64,000 nt of DNA from Aedes albopictus (taxonomy: Eukaryota; Arthropoda; Insecta; Diptera; Culicidae): positions 341,260,263 to 341,324,262 of the forward strand of contig NC_085138.1 in the NCBI RefSeq assembly GCF_035046485.1, read 5' to 3'. A model generated the notes under the pieces. It ran no database searches. It worked only from the letters and a program-made list of their open reading frames with translations, and was not told the DNA's origin. Within the stretch, counting starts at the first letter, position 1. The number at the start of each line of letters is the position of its first letter. Of the stretch, positions 11,400 to 21,184 are shown one piece after another. The position numbers and the translations under genes are program-made.

Positions 11400-13260
11400 C
11401 TTGCATTGATTTGATTTACTTTCGTAATTCCGGCGAAGCATCAAACGCTGGTTGTGCAACCCTACCAGTAGTGTCTAATGTGGTATGAGCCTATTTTCTA
11501 GATAACCATTCCTCAGGCCGTGATGTGATGTGTCGCATGGTACATTTGGTTACTTTCCCGAACAGGTTCCGGAGCACCACTGGGTATCCCAAATATAGTC
11601 TGAGGCAATATCATTGCTAACGTACATCAGGTTACCTAAAAAAAACACGATTTGATTTATCTTATGCATGGGTACAAATCACTTTTACATTTGACCACTT
11701 CCAGTGGGACACCCAGAACTAGTTTCGGGACCAACAATCGAAAAATGTACAAGCTATCATTTCGTACCACCACAATATCTGTAAGATTTGTGTTCAAAAA
11801 CAAATTATACAATCTAAACAAAACTAAAATAGAGTTAATTTATCGAATTGAAAGTTTACACAAGTAATTTGACAGCAATCATTGTCGAATTAGCGTGGAT
11901 TTATGGTACGACGTGCATGGATTTGATTCAATTTCACATTTACAACTTTCGGTTCACATTTTACCACTTACTGATTGTCCCTGATGTGGTCTTAGACTAG
12001 TTTCATGCAAATTATTAATCAGTTCTCCTAAAAAGTCGCAAATTGATGTAATGCATGTATGAGTTTGGTTCATTCGTGCATTTCACCAGTTCCGGCGAGG
12101 CACTCGAATCTGGTTCCGGAACACTACTGACCTGAGACTATTTTCTTGCTGACCGTTCTTCGCGTTATCGAAGAAGCCGTTATTTAGTGTTCTGCGTGTA
12201 TGCGTTTGGTTTTTTTTTCTACATTTGACCACTTCCGTCGGGGCACCTGGAACCGGTTTCGGCACACTATTGGTTTTCCAAAGTATGGTCTATGATTTTT
12301 TATGTTGACCGTTCATCAGCTTACCTAAGAAGTCATTAAATGTGTCGAATTTATGGGTTTGGTTCTCCTTTACATTTGACCACTTCCGATGGGGCATCCG
12401 TAATCGGTTGCGGAACACTACCGGTTGTCCCCAATATGGCCGGAAACTTTTTTTTTGTCAAATCGCGATTTGATGTGTCGCTTGCATGGGTTTGGTTCCC
12501 TTTTATATTTAGCCATTTCCGGCGGGGCCCCCGGAACCGGTTCTGGATCACAACCGATTCAGATATGTTCTGAAAATATTTTCCTGCTTACTGTTCATCA
12601 GGATATCAAAACAGCCACGATTTGAAATGTCCCTTGCATGGGTTTAAATTACTTTTATACTTTGCCACCTCCGGCGGAACATCTGGAACCGGTTCCGATA
12701 TGGTCTGAGAATGCTTTCCTGCATACTGTTCATCAGGCTATCGAAAAAGCTGTGGTTTGATATGTCACATGCATGGTTTTATTTCAATTTTATATTTGGC
12801 CACTTCCGACGGGACACCCGGAACCGGTTCTGGGACACAACCGGTTCAAATATGGTCTGAGAATATTATCCTGCTTATTGTTCATCAGGATATCAAAAAA
12901 GCCACTATTTGATATGTCGCATGCATGGGTTTGGTTAACTTCAATACTTGGCCACTTCCGGCGGGACATTTGCAACCGGTTCCGGAACACTACCGGTTTC
13001 GATATGGTCTGAGAATGTTTTCCTGCTTACTGTTCACCACGTTATCGAAAAAGCCGCGGTTTGATATGTCGCATGCATGGGTTTAGTTCACTTTTATGTT
13101 TGGTCACTTCCGACGGGACACCCGGAACCGGTTCCGGGACACTACCGGTTCAGATATGGTCTGAGACTATTTTTCTGCTTACCATTCATCAAGTTATCGG
13201 AAATGCCGTAGTTTGATGTGCCGCATGGATGGGTTTGTAGCGTTTTCATATCTGGCCCCT
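11400..13260 (+). repeat. ~150-bp tandem array with CCGGAACCGGTTCCGG palindrome
   Basis: About a dozen units recur at 135-150 bp, best preserved from 12340 to 13260. Each contains GCATGCATGGGTTTGGTT, GGCCACTTCCGGCGGGAC, CCGGAACCGGTT, ATGGTCTGAGA and GTTCATCAGG. The exact octamer AACCGGTT occurs at 12251, 12535, 12687, 12822, 12839, 12974 and 13126. At 13121-13138 it sits in a perfect 18-bp palindrome, CCCGGAACCGGTTCCGGG. Translations of the array are not genes. Confidence 0.9.
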
Positions 13261-13429
13261 TCCTGGGGTACCTGTCCGGAACACCTAAATGGCCATAACT
13301 CCGGAACGGCAGGACCGATCTGAACCATTTTCAATAGGAAACAATGGGACCAGATTCCGCGTCGAATAACCCGTCGGTCAATAAAATCGGTTGAGGTTTA
13401 CTGCCAAAAAGTGATGTGAGTTTTTTTGT

Positions 13430-13479
13430 ACACACACATACACACACACACACACACACACATACACACACACACAGAC
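13430..13479 (+). repeat. (CA)n microsatellite, LINE target site
   Basis: An interrupted CA run (CACACATACACAC...) ends in ACACACACAGAC at 13468-13479. The same 12 bp are repeated at 13854-13865, after the poly(A) of the LINE tail. The orthologous position in the element at 49010 (rc of about 49137-49165) has one uninterrupted CA tract leading into GACATCACC. Confidence 0.9.
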
Positions 13480-13854
13480 TGCCCGCCTTCCGAGGACAAA
13501 GGGAGTGGCGAGGACCACTCGGGAAACTGGCTAAGCGCCAGCATGCTACCGTGATGGACTCTCCAAAGCGAATCATCGATGTTCGTTGCTGCAGGCTACG
13601 CAGCTAACCTTGTGGGTGCGATGTGCACTAGCCCCTCTCTGAAGCAATACCTTCTTGGTGGTTCCGGAGAGACGTAGGGTTTGGCGACCATAGGAATGGT
13701 TTAGTGGGTACGAGGAGAGAGTAGTCCTGGATTTTACTTTTGTTGTAGAAGACGGCCTGTCAGACCTACACTACCCTAACCTTCTGTTAGGGTGTCTGTT
13801 GAGCAGATTATCCCCCTATGGTTTAGAAGAAAAAAAAAAAAAAAAAAAAAAAAA
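13480..13854 (+). mobile_element. 5'-truncated R1-clade-like LINE tail with poly(A)
   Basis: The segment begins TGCCCGCCTTCCGAGGACAA. It encodes the end of a reading frame containing FRGQREW, also encoded at the C-terminal end of the minus-strand LINE at 44990-48540, so the two are relatives. A 3' untranslated region follows, then a ~25-nt poly(A) ending at 13854. It is bounded by a 12-bp target duplication ACACACACAGAC (13468-13479 and 13854-13865). All of the endonuclease and reverse transcriptase region is missing, as is usual for incomplete target-primed insertion. R1-clade families that target AC/ACAY repeats (Waldo, Mino) are known in insects; assignment to one of them is inference. Confidence 0.85.
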
Positions 13855-13989
13855 CACACACAGACATCACCTCAATTCGTCGAGCTGATTGGTATATAAG
13901 ACTTGACCCCTCCGGAGGCTCTATCAAATTTTCGTTTTTGGAGTGAACATATAGCCTTTCGGTACACCTTGGTGTACGAGAAAGGCAAA

Positions 13990-14985
13990 AAAAACATGTC
14001 AATCTCGTATGCCGCAATTCGACGTTAGTTCGCTTTCCGACATTGTGCTACACTACCGGTTTTATAGCCCCGGTATTTCCTGGATCCCACTACCGTCTGG
14101 TAGTTTGAATGGAATGGAGAAGATGAACGCTATTAAGTATATTTAGTGAGCTTACGATATTGTAGTACACTGAAGATTAGCTGATGATTAGAGGAGCTGT
14201 TCAATCGCATGGGTTTATTGTTATAAATGATATTAGGCACTTAACCCGTTAACGCCCAAGGTGTCTCACAATTTAAATCTTCAAATAAATTTGTTATCAA
14301 AGGTCAAGTTCCAATAAAATAAGCATGATTTGATGAAAAAAATGGAAGTCTATGGTGTAGTTCCAAAAAAATTCTTCATTGTAGGTCCTATATATCTGAT
14401 AAATTTCTTGAGTTCTACTTCAGCGCAACTTCTACGCTATCGTTATATTCTGATCCGTATAGATAAAATGCAGCTCTAAACAAATGAGAGATATGATACC
14501 CTCTCAAAAAGAATAAAAAAAGGACTTATAAATTGGGGTAGGAATATAACCCGATAAACGCCTTAAAGTATGCAATGCATGGTTCTTATAATTTCATGTA
14601 GTTTCGACTGCAGTGTTCAACATTTCTCATTTTTTTTTAACAAATCAAATAAAGAGAGCTCACTATGTGTGGCATAAGCAAACGTTAAAATACTTTAGAA
14701 GTTAGATTTTACACAGATAATTATTTCTAATAAAGTAATTGAGTTTTTCCTCCAGCACCCCACGAACTCTCTTTACGTACTCACCATACGTAAACTTTTC
14801 AGAAGTTTTTTTTATATTTAAAAAAGAAAATCGTGTTAAGTAATGTTCCATTTAAACTGTCTCCTTTGACAGATACGTATTTTGACTCAACTATATGGTC
14901 GTCTTCGGTGTCTCGTATTTACAGGTATTCTACTAACACGCCCAGGTTCATCATCATTCCATGTTTTGATATAAAATTTCAGCCA
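13990..14985. other. Unassigned AT-rich DNA
   Basis: I see no gene, element end or array here. The sequence is AT-rich with scattered short frames only. Confidence 0.4.
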
Positions 14986-15695
14986 GATATACTCAGAAAT
15001 CCAGGGAGGAATTGCTGTATAAATCCCGAGCGAGGATCCCGGCTCTCCATTAGGATTCTCTGAATATGTTTCGACAGAACACTTTGAAAGTATACTAAAA
15101 TGAATCTGTGAAGTAATTCCAGCAGAAATCCGTGAAAGAATGCTGGGTAAAATTTCTGAAAGAATCCTTTCAGGATTTTCTAAAGCACTTCTGGCAGAAA
15201 TTCCTGAAGTTATTCCTGAAGGAATCCCGTAAAGAATACCTGATGTATTCCTTAGAGAGGTCTTGACAGGAATGCTGGCCAGAAGCTGAGCAGACATTCC
15301 TGCAAGAACCATAGAAGATGTCTCTATGATCTAGGGTTGCCTGAAAACAATCTCGGAAGAAACATATATTTTTTCATTTTTTTTTTTTCGGGAGGGATCC
15401 CTTAAGGAATAACAGCAGGAATCATGGAAGGAATCTTTGAAGGAATTCCAGCACAAATCCTTGAAAGAATGCAGAAAAGAATTACTAACAGAATCCTTTC
15501 AGGATTTTCCAAAACAACGTCTGCAAAAATCCCTGAAGAGAACTCCGGAGCAATCCACACAGCAATCTCGGAAGCAATATCTGAAGGAATCTCGGGAATA
15601 AACCTGAGAAGATTCTTGAAAGGAATGCCTGAAGAAATCCTGGAAAGAATTCCTGAAGGTATCTCAAAAAAGAACCTCAGCTCTTCTAATCTCAT
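14985..15695 (-). repeat. 12/24-bp minisatellite, degenerate block, mostly inverted
   Basis: GGAATTCC...GAAAGAAT-type units run in the orientation opposite to block 1, for example GAAGGAATTCCAGC and GAAAGAATGC. About 15300-15420 is a short non-repeat gap. Open frames on both strands come from the repeat. Confidence 0.75.
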
Positions 15696-16080
15696 CTCAA
15701 TTCTTCACCCTATTCACCCTATTATCTAGCCTCTACCTTACTGTCTTCTTTGCCCTCTATTCCAACCCTCTATCCTACGCTCTATCATAACCTTCAACCC
15801 TATCATCTGCCCTACCCTCTGAACTATCCTCTACTATAACCACTGCCATATCCTTTACCGTACCCTCTAGTCTATATTGTACTTAATCGTACCGTCTACC
15901 ATACTATCTACCCTAACATTTTTCCTACCCTCAAACCTACTCTCTATTCTACCCTTCTCTCTACCGTCTACCCTAACCTTCTACTCCACCCCCTCTACTC
16001 TATCATTCACCCAAACCAACTACCCGACCGTCTGCTCCACCTTTTATCCTACCCGCTACCCTTTCATCTACCCTTTAGAT
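15695..16080 (+). repeat. Pyrimidine-rich CTACCCTCTA repeat
   Basis: A degenerate repeat of about 9-10 bp (CTACCCTCTATCCTACC...) is strongly C/T plus A biased on this strand. It runs directly into the next array. A short frame over it is not a gene. Confidence 0.75.
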
Positions 16081-16850
16081 ACGCATATTGCATGGTATTA
16101 TAGCTCAAACTACCATACCGTGGCCACTAACTTGGGTATGGTCCGCCATCTTGGGTTTCGAAATGATTTTTGACTTCTACTCATCAAGCCCGATCAATAG
16201 ATACCAATATTGCATGGTATCATAGCTCAAACTACCATTTCATGGGCGCCATCTTGTATACGGTCCGCCATCTTTGATTTCGAAATAGGGTCAAATATCG
16301 ATTTGGACTTCTACTCATGAAGCCCGATCGATAGATACCCATATTGCATGGTATTATAGATCAAACTACCATTCCGTGGCCGCCATCTTGGATATGGTCC
16401 GCCATCTTGGATTTCTAAATGGCATTAAATATTGATTTTTTACTTCTACTCATCATGCCCGATCGATCGATACCCATATTGCATGGTATCATAGTTCAAA
16501 CTACCATTCCGTGGCCGCCATCTTGGATATGGTCCGCCATCTTGGATTTCAAAATGGCGTAAAATATCGATTTTTGACTTCTACTCATCAAGCCCGATCG
16601 ATAGATACCCATATTGCATGGTATTATAGATTAACTGCCATTTCATGGCCGCCATATTGGATATGGTCCGCCATCTTTAATTTCAAAATGGCGTCGGATA
16701 TTCATTTTTGAGTTCTACTTGTGAAGCCCGATCGATAGATACCTATATTGCATAGTAACCGAAGCAGCATTGTCGTTAAAAAGCATATATTCTGGAGTTT
16801 TGACCGCCATCTTGGAACCTAAGCCGCCATCTTGAATTTAAATATCCATG
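16081..16850 (+). repeat. ~130-bp tandem array with GCCGCCATCTTGG
   Basis: Six units begin near 16081, 16201, 16335, 16471, 16605 and 16741, so the period is 120-136 bp. Each carries CCATATTGCATGGTAT, CAAACTACCATTCCGTGG and, in most units, two CCGCCATCTTGGAT words, then TTTTTGACTTCTACTCATC and GCCCGATCGATAG. GCCGCCATCTT is exact at 16379, 16514 and 16823. Confidence 0.9.
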
Positions 16851-18365
16851 CTACCACCTCCACATCCTAAGGAATGTGTGATTAACAACTCTACCGAAGA
16901 AATGAACTGTAAATTATTAACCATTATCAAGATTCCAGGGAAATAACTTTTTTTCGCATTGGAAATGATGCTCACAGATCGTGACAATGTGCATTCTTTG
17001 CAGCATCGTTTACGCCACCTAGTGAACCAATCACATACTATATTGGCCACTATGAGCAAGGTATGGGTGTGGAGAACATCTTCTCTGAAGAAAGTATCCT
17101 AAAATTTTGCATAATTCTGGAGATATTCACATCCAAAGGACTGTCCTATTTATAGGACGCTGGGCGTTCGGGGCATCTGTCCTATAAATAGGACGCTGGG
17201 CGGATATGGGTTAACGTATGAACACACTCGCTTGACACTTCTTCGACATATTTTCGAAAAAATGCTTTTATGAAGATACCGTAAACATGGTACTACTCTA
17301 ACGTCAAATGGGGACTGAATAACAAGATGAATTTTTAGTTAAGGTTATGTGCTTTCAATAACTTGCTTGACCCAATCTCACCCCCATTCTTAATATTTAG
17401 ACATAGGGCCGAAAATATTGAATTTTTAAATAAAAAGAGCAATGACAGCCCGCTTCTTCCGTAGCATCTACCAGACAATACCTACAGCTAACCACTTATA
17501 AGAAAATTTATGGTTAGATACTTATGTGAAACATTACGAAGGAGAATTTTTTTCAGAGTAATTTTCTAGTAGTTTCATCATATAATTTTAGCCACAAATT
17601 TAACAAAAAGCGATTATTGCTAAACATCTTATTCTGCATCATGACTTGTAAAAACATCTCCTCTTTGAAATAATATTAAGTTTTATATAAATTAGCGATA
17701 GTCGATGAACTATTTCAAATTTTATGTTTTTCCGTTTTGACCCAATCTCACCCCCCAGACCCATTGTCACCCCCATCGACGGTATGAGGAAAAACGTTAC
17801 TTTTCCTTACGGAATAATAGAACGGACTATTTTTCCGCGCAGAAAAACTACAGCTCTTTTAGGTTTACAAGGGAGGCGTTACCAGTGTAAAACTTTTTTC
17901 CTTATTTGCCTGCTTAAGTAATTTTGAAGCGAAACCACTATTTGGCCATTACATGCCCTATCTTTTTGCACAGTAATAGAAACTAGCCATATGGGAAAAA
18001 CGATCAAATGTATGCAGAAAAGAAAAGTTTTAAATGTTTGGACCTACGAGATGCTGTAATTGACCCTACCGTACCATTTTTTATTTGAAGTAAATATATG
18101 CCAAACATCTTTATTGAATACCGTAAAGTGACCAGGCGTATGCGGAAAAAGTTATACCTTTAACAAAGTGTGGCAAAATATAGAGATTTCCTAATTGATG
18201 ATATTACTTTGCATGCGTAGGTAAACAATAAGAGTTTTTAGCCTATGGTGCCAAAGCTCTCGAACAGATCCACCTTTCCTCGAAAACTGTGCCTAGTATA
18301 TAAATAATCACCATTGCAGTACAGAACAAACGAAAACATCATTTCAAACCAACAAAAATAACTTA
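16850..18365. other. Unassigned DNA with solo GGGTGAGATTGGGTCA words
   Basis: Mostly AT-rich and unassigned. TGACCCAATCTCACCCCC occurs near 17369-17392, and again near 17738 followed by CATTGTCACCCCCATCGACGGT. These are the inverted form of the ends of the element at 9682, so remnants of that family lie here. The frame at 17724 runs through these words and is not a gene. Confidence 0.5.
17143..17207 (+). repeat. Tandem pair of GTCCTATTTATAGGAC near-palindromes
   Basis: GTCCTATTTATAGGACGCTGGGCG (split here as GTCCTATTTATAGGAC and GCTGGGCG) at 17143 is followed 36 bp later by GTCCTATAAATAGGAC plus GCTGGGCG at 17179. The two 16-mers are exact reverse complements of each other, and each is itself almost palindromic. 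Confidence 0.8.
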
Positions 18366-18369
18366 CTCA

Positions 18370-18533
18370 CTAAACTCACCGTGAGTAAAATGAGTAACTC
18401 ACCCGCGAGTAATGACGTCATACTCTCGCGTGAGTATTACTCACAAGTGAGTAATACTCACGCGAGAGTATGGCGTCATTACTCACGCGTGAGCATTACT
18501 CACAAATGACTCGTGAGCATGAGTTTCGCAACA
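18370..18533. mobile_element. ACTCAC/GTGAGT palindromic element (copy 2)
   Basis: CTCACCGTGAGT, ACTCTCGCGTGAGT, ACTCACAAGTGAGT, ACTCACGCGAGAGT and ACTCACGCGTGAGC are strung together and end in GTTTCGCAACA. A long imperfect palindrome is centred near 18447 (GTGAGTATTACTCACAAGTGAGTAATACTCAC region). The terminal word matches TGTTGCGAAA of copy 1 at 7461, inverted. It directly abuts the SINE at 18534. Confidence 0.75.
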
Positions 18534-18699
18534 GTGGTGATGGTTAGAACACTTGACTATCACGCCGAGGACCTGGGATCGAATCCCACTCCCGACAAAC
18601 TCGCAAAATGTGAGTTCTTCCTTCGGAAGGGAAGTAAAGCGTGGGTCCCGAGATGAAATAGCCTAGGGCTAAAAATCTCGTTAATACAGATAAAAAAAA
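18534..18699 (+). mobile_element. tRNA-derived SINE, complete
   Basis: Box A-like TGGTTAGAACA lies at 18541-18551 and box B-like GGATCGAATCC at 18576-18586, with tRNA-like spacing. A non-tRNA body follows (CTCGCAAAATGTGAG, a TTCCTTCGGAAGG hairpin, GTGGGTCCCGAGATGAAATAG) and ends in TAATACAGATAAAAAAAA. The same family recurs inverted at 31408-31555, as a head fragment at 7440, and as a tail fragment near 53446. Confidence 0.8.
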
Positions 18700-19660
18700 T
18701 CATCGTTTTGTGTTTAAAAGCTAGTGGGTATAAATTTGCTAAGTGTGCTTGCAACTGACACCCCCCTCTCCCTTACCCCGTACGAAGGAAAGAGGGGGGA
18801 TCGAAAATACCCAAATTTTGCGTGACGTACTAAATGGATGACCCCTAATCACATAAATACACTACACCTCCATAGTTGATGCCTATAGTGAGTGATCCAT
18901 CTCAGCAGGAGAGTAAAGTGACACCCACATTGTCCATCCACATTATTTTTCTCATCCGAACACCTCCGTTGCTCACAAACAATACTAGCATACTTAATGA
19001 GCTGCTAAGAGGTGTATCCGTCCACCTTCGCATCTTCGTTGTAGCGCCAATCGCTGGTCAGGTGTGTGCCATGTACGTGTGGTGTCTTTTTCAATTTAAC
19101 AGGTGTTGATATTCTCCTTTCTTTGAACACACTCCCACGAAAACAACACCAATAATTGGATGGTGTTGTAGATTTTTTTCTCTCAAATCAGTCACGTAGA
19201 AAAAACAGCTCCACACAGATCCACAACCAGACTGAATACAGATTAAAAACTAGAAACACTAGTTAGGTACACTGACTAAACTAGAATTTCAGAATGTTGG
19301 TGATCCAGACGGACAGTCCACGTTCATCACCAATTGACCAGGGCGCTCCATCATCGCCAGACAGCAGTAATTAATTAGGAGCGATGAAAACAAACAAGCT
19401 AGCAGAACACCACCGACACACCAGAAAAGAAGTTTTCATTTTCCAAATGGTCCCGTGGACCAGGTCATTTGGAAGCGTGCAGATTTTAATTCCGGCAAAC
19501 GCACACCCACAAGAAACGGCTGTCCGTCCCGTAAAAGTGGGTGCGAACAATTAAACCATGTTTATTCGGTGTTGTGGCAGTTTTATATGAGGTGAATATT
19601 TTTCATGTGGCTGTAGAAAACAATCCATCATCGTCGTGTGGGTGGTTTGTTTGGTTGGAC
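18700..19660. other. Unassigned DNA
   Basis: Mixed-composition, apparently unique sequence. Frames of 60-80 codons are present on both strands, but I recognise none and see no splice or codon pattern that would support an exon. Confidence 0.4.
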
Positions 19661-19669
19661 ATCGGTTTA

Positions 19670-20025
19670 CTGTATAAGAACCGGTGAATGTGAAGGAACT
19701 CCATCCTGGGCGTTTGCCCGCCTGTGACAAGGTCAAATTTCTGTCGACTTGCTTTATCTCGTTGTCGAGGCTGCGCCGCTATGAGCCTCTAGGTCTGCCT
19801 CTGCTGCGATGTCCTTTTGGGTTACAATCTAACGCTTGCTTGCAGATTTCGTTTCCACCCATCTCCACTTTCGCTCCCGAATTTCTGTCGCTATCGGCTT
19901 TTGATGACATCGACGATGGAGCTCCACGTTGGAGATCCAATTGTGCGGCCACTATGCACGAATTATATACCGCAGGCATCTTTCGACAAAGACCAGCAGC
20001 CGTTGAGTGTTCTCCACTGATACAC
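19670..20025 (-). pseudogene. C-terminal relic of a non-LTR retrotransposon ORF2
   Basis: Read on the minus strand, the segment encodes KQALDCNPKGHRSRGRPRGS, a stop, then RRSLDNEIKQVDRNLTLSQ and RPGW. This is the basic tail found after the reverse transcriptase domain in RTE- and CR1-type LINEs, where the usual pattern is WNPxGxRxRGRPxxxWRR. The stop sits where the W of WRR is expected. No RT core, endonuclease or poly(A) remains. The plus-strand frames at 19684-20040 are its antisense shadow. Confidence 0.6.
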
Positions 20026-20480
20026 ACCAGGTTTCACTAGCGTACAGCTGCACAGATTTCACGTTCGAGTTGAGAATTTGTATTTTGGTACGTTGACTAA
20101 TCTGGTTATAGATCCATACATTTCATAAACTCGCAAAAGCAGCTCTCACCTTATTGCTCCGTGCACGTTGTCGATCTTGGGGGCTACCAAGATATCAACA
20201 TTCTCCCATGCTTGTTCAGCTGCTGTAAAGCCGTAAAGCTGAAAGGGTTGATCGTGTTCAGTGCTATCATGGTAAAATCAGAACTGGTTAAAATGGTATC
20301 TAAATTTCAGCGCCTCGCCCCCACGGAAATGATTTCAATAATGCACCCTATGCATTTCATTGGAATACTTTTCTTAATCTTTGAAGTTGGTGAAAGAATA
20401 AACAACTGTTCAAGGAAACACCCCACAAACCCCATCAGGGGTTCTTCAAGCATTTACCGAAGTTTGTTCATGAATGCAGA
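20025..20480. other. Unassigned DNA
   Basis: No recognisable element. The 107-codon plus-strand frame at 20161 has no known domain and no supporting context. Confidence 0.4.
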
Positions 20481-20890
20481 ATGAAAATTCTTGCAGGAAT
20501 CCCTAGAATGATTTCTGCATTAATGCCTCCAAGTATCCCTTCAGAATATAACCAACCATGTCCACGCTTTTCTTTGAAAATTTCTCCAGAAATTCCTCCA
20601 GGGTGTCTTTCAGGACCTCCAGAAGGAATTTTCCATGGGATTTGTTCATAATTGTTCGCAAGAAATTTACTCGAAAGATTCTTCGTTGGACCACTCCACG
20701 GGTTTCTCCAGATTCCTTTCACTGATTCCTTAAAAATTGCAATTCTTGCAGAAGTTTCTTCACAGTTTCAGGCAGGTTTCCGCAGGAGTTCCTTCGGAGA
20801 TTTCTTCGGATATTCTTGCACGAACTCTTCTAGGGATTTTCTTTCTGGAAATTCTTGCAGACACTTTTGTTGCAATTCCTTCAGAGGCTT
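20480..20890 (+). repeat. 12/24-bp minisatellite, short block
   Basis: Degenerate TTCCTCCAGGG/TTCTTGCAGGAATTCC units, followed by an AT-rich approach to the octanucleotide array. Confidence 0.75.
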
Positions 20891-21184
20891 CTTGTTACGG
20901 GTATAAATATTTGTTACAATTATAAGACAGAATAATTGTTTAATGTGTTATAAGTTTATTATTCGTGCGTTCTTTGTGTTATATGTTTCAATTTGACTTG
21001 TAAATATTCGCCTTATCTTAAGGCGAAACTGGAGGCTTTTCCGTTGGGAACAGCGTGCGCTATGAGCGGATTCAAATTTTCTTGGTAGTAGTGAGGTGCT
21101 TGAAATGCGAAAATGGGGAGTATTGTAATCACGCCGATATTTGAATAACAAAAACAAGTTGAACTGATTATACTTTTTAAATCA

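Larger units (their letters stand above)
10936..13990 (+). mobile_element. Shared-end element 1 (Helentron/HINE-like candidate)
   Basis: The left end at 10936-10970 reads ATTAATCCACCTAGAGGTG, with a short hairpin CACCT-AG-AGGTG, and then GCCTTTCTCGT at 10960-10970. The right end has ACGAGAAAGGC at 13976-13986, an exact 11-bp inverted match. It sits beside a near-perfect hairpin GTACACCTTGGTGTAC (13962-13977). The middle is a tandem array of ~150-bp units (about 11400-13260). Subterminal inverted repeats, a hairpin near one end, central tandem repeats and no transposase are the known architecture of Helentron-associated (HINE/DINE-type) elements. That class assignment is inference. Two relatives lie at 795-1790 and 49010-51580. 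Confidence 0.6.

Noticed and set aside
13416..13607. A plus-strand gene starting with His-Thr repeats
   Set aside because: It reads from the CA microsatellite into the 3' end of a LINE ORF. The join is the insertion site, not a gene start.
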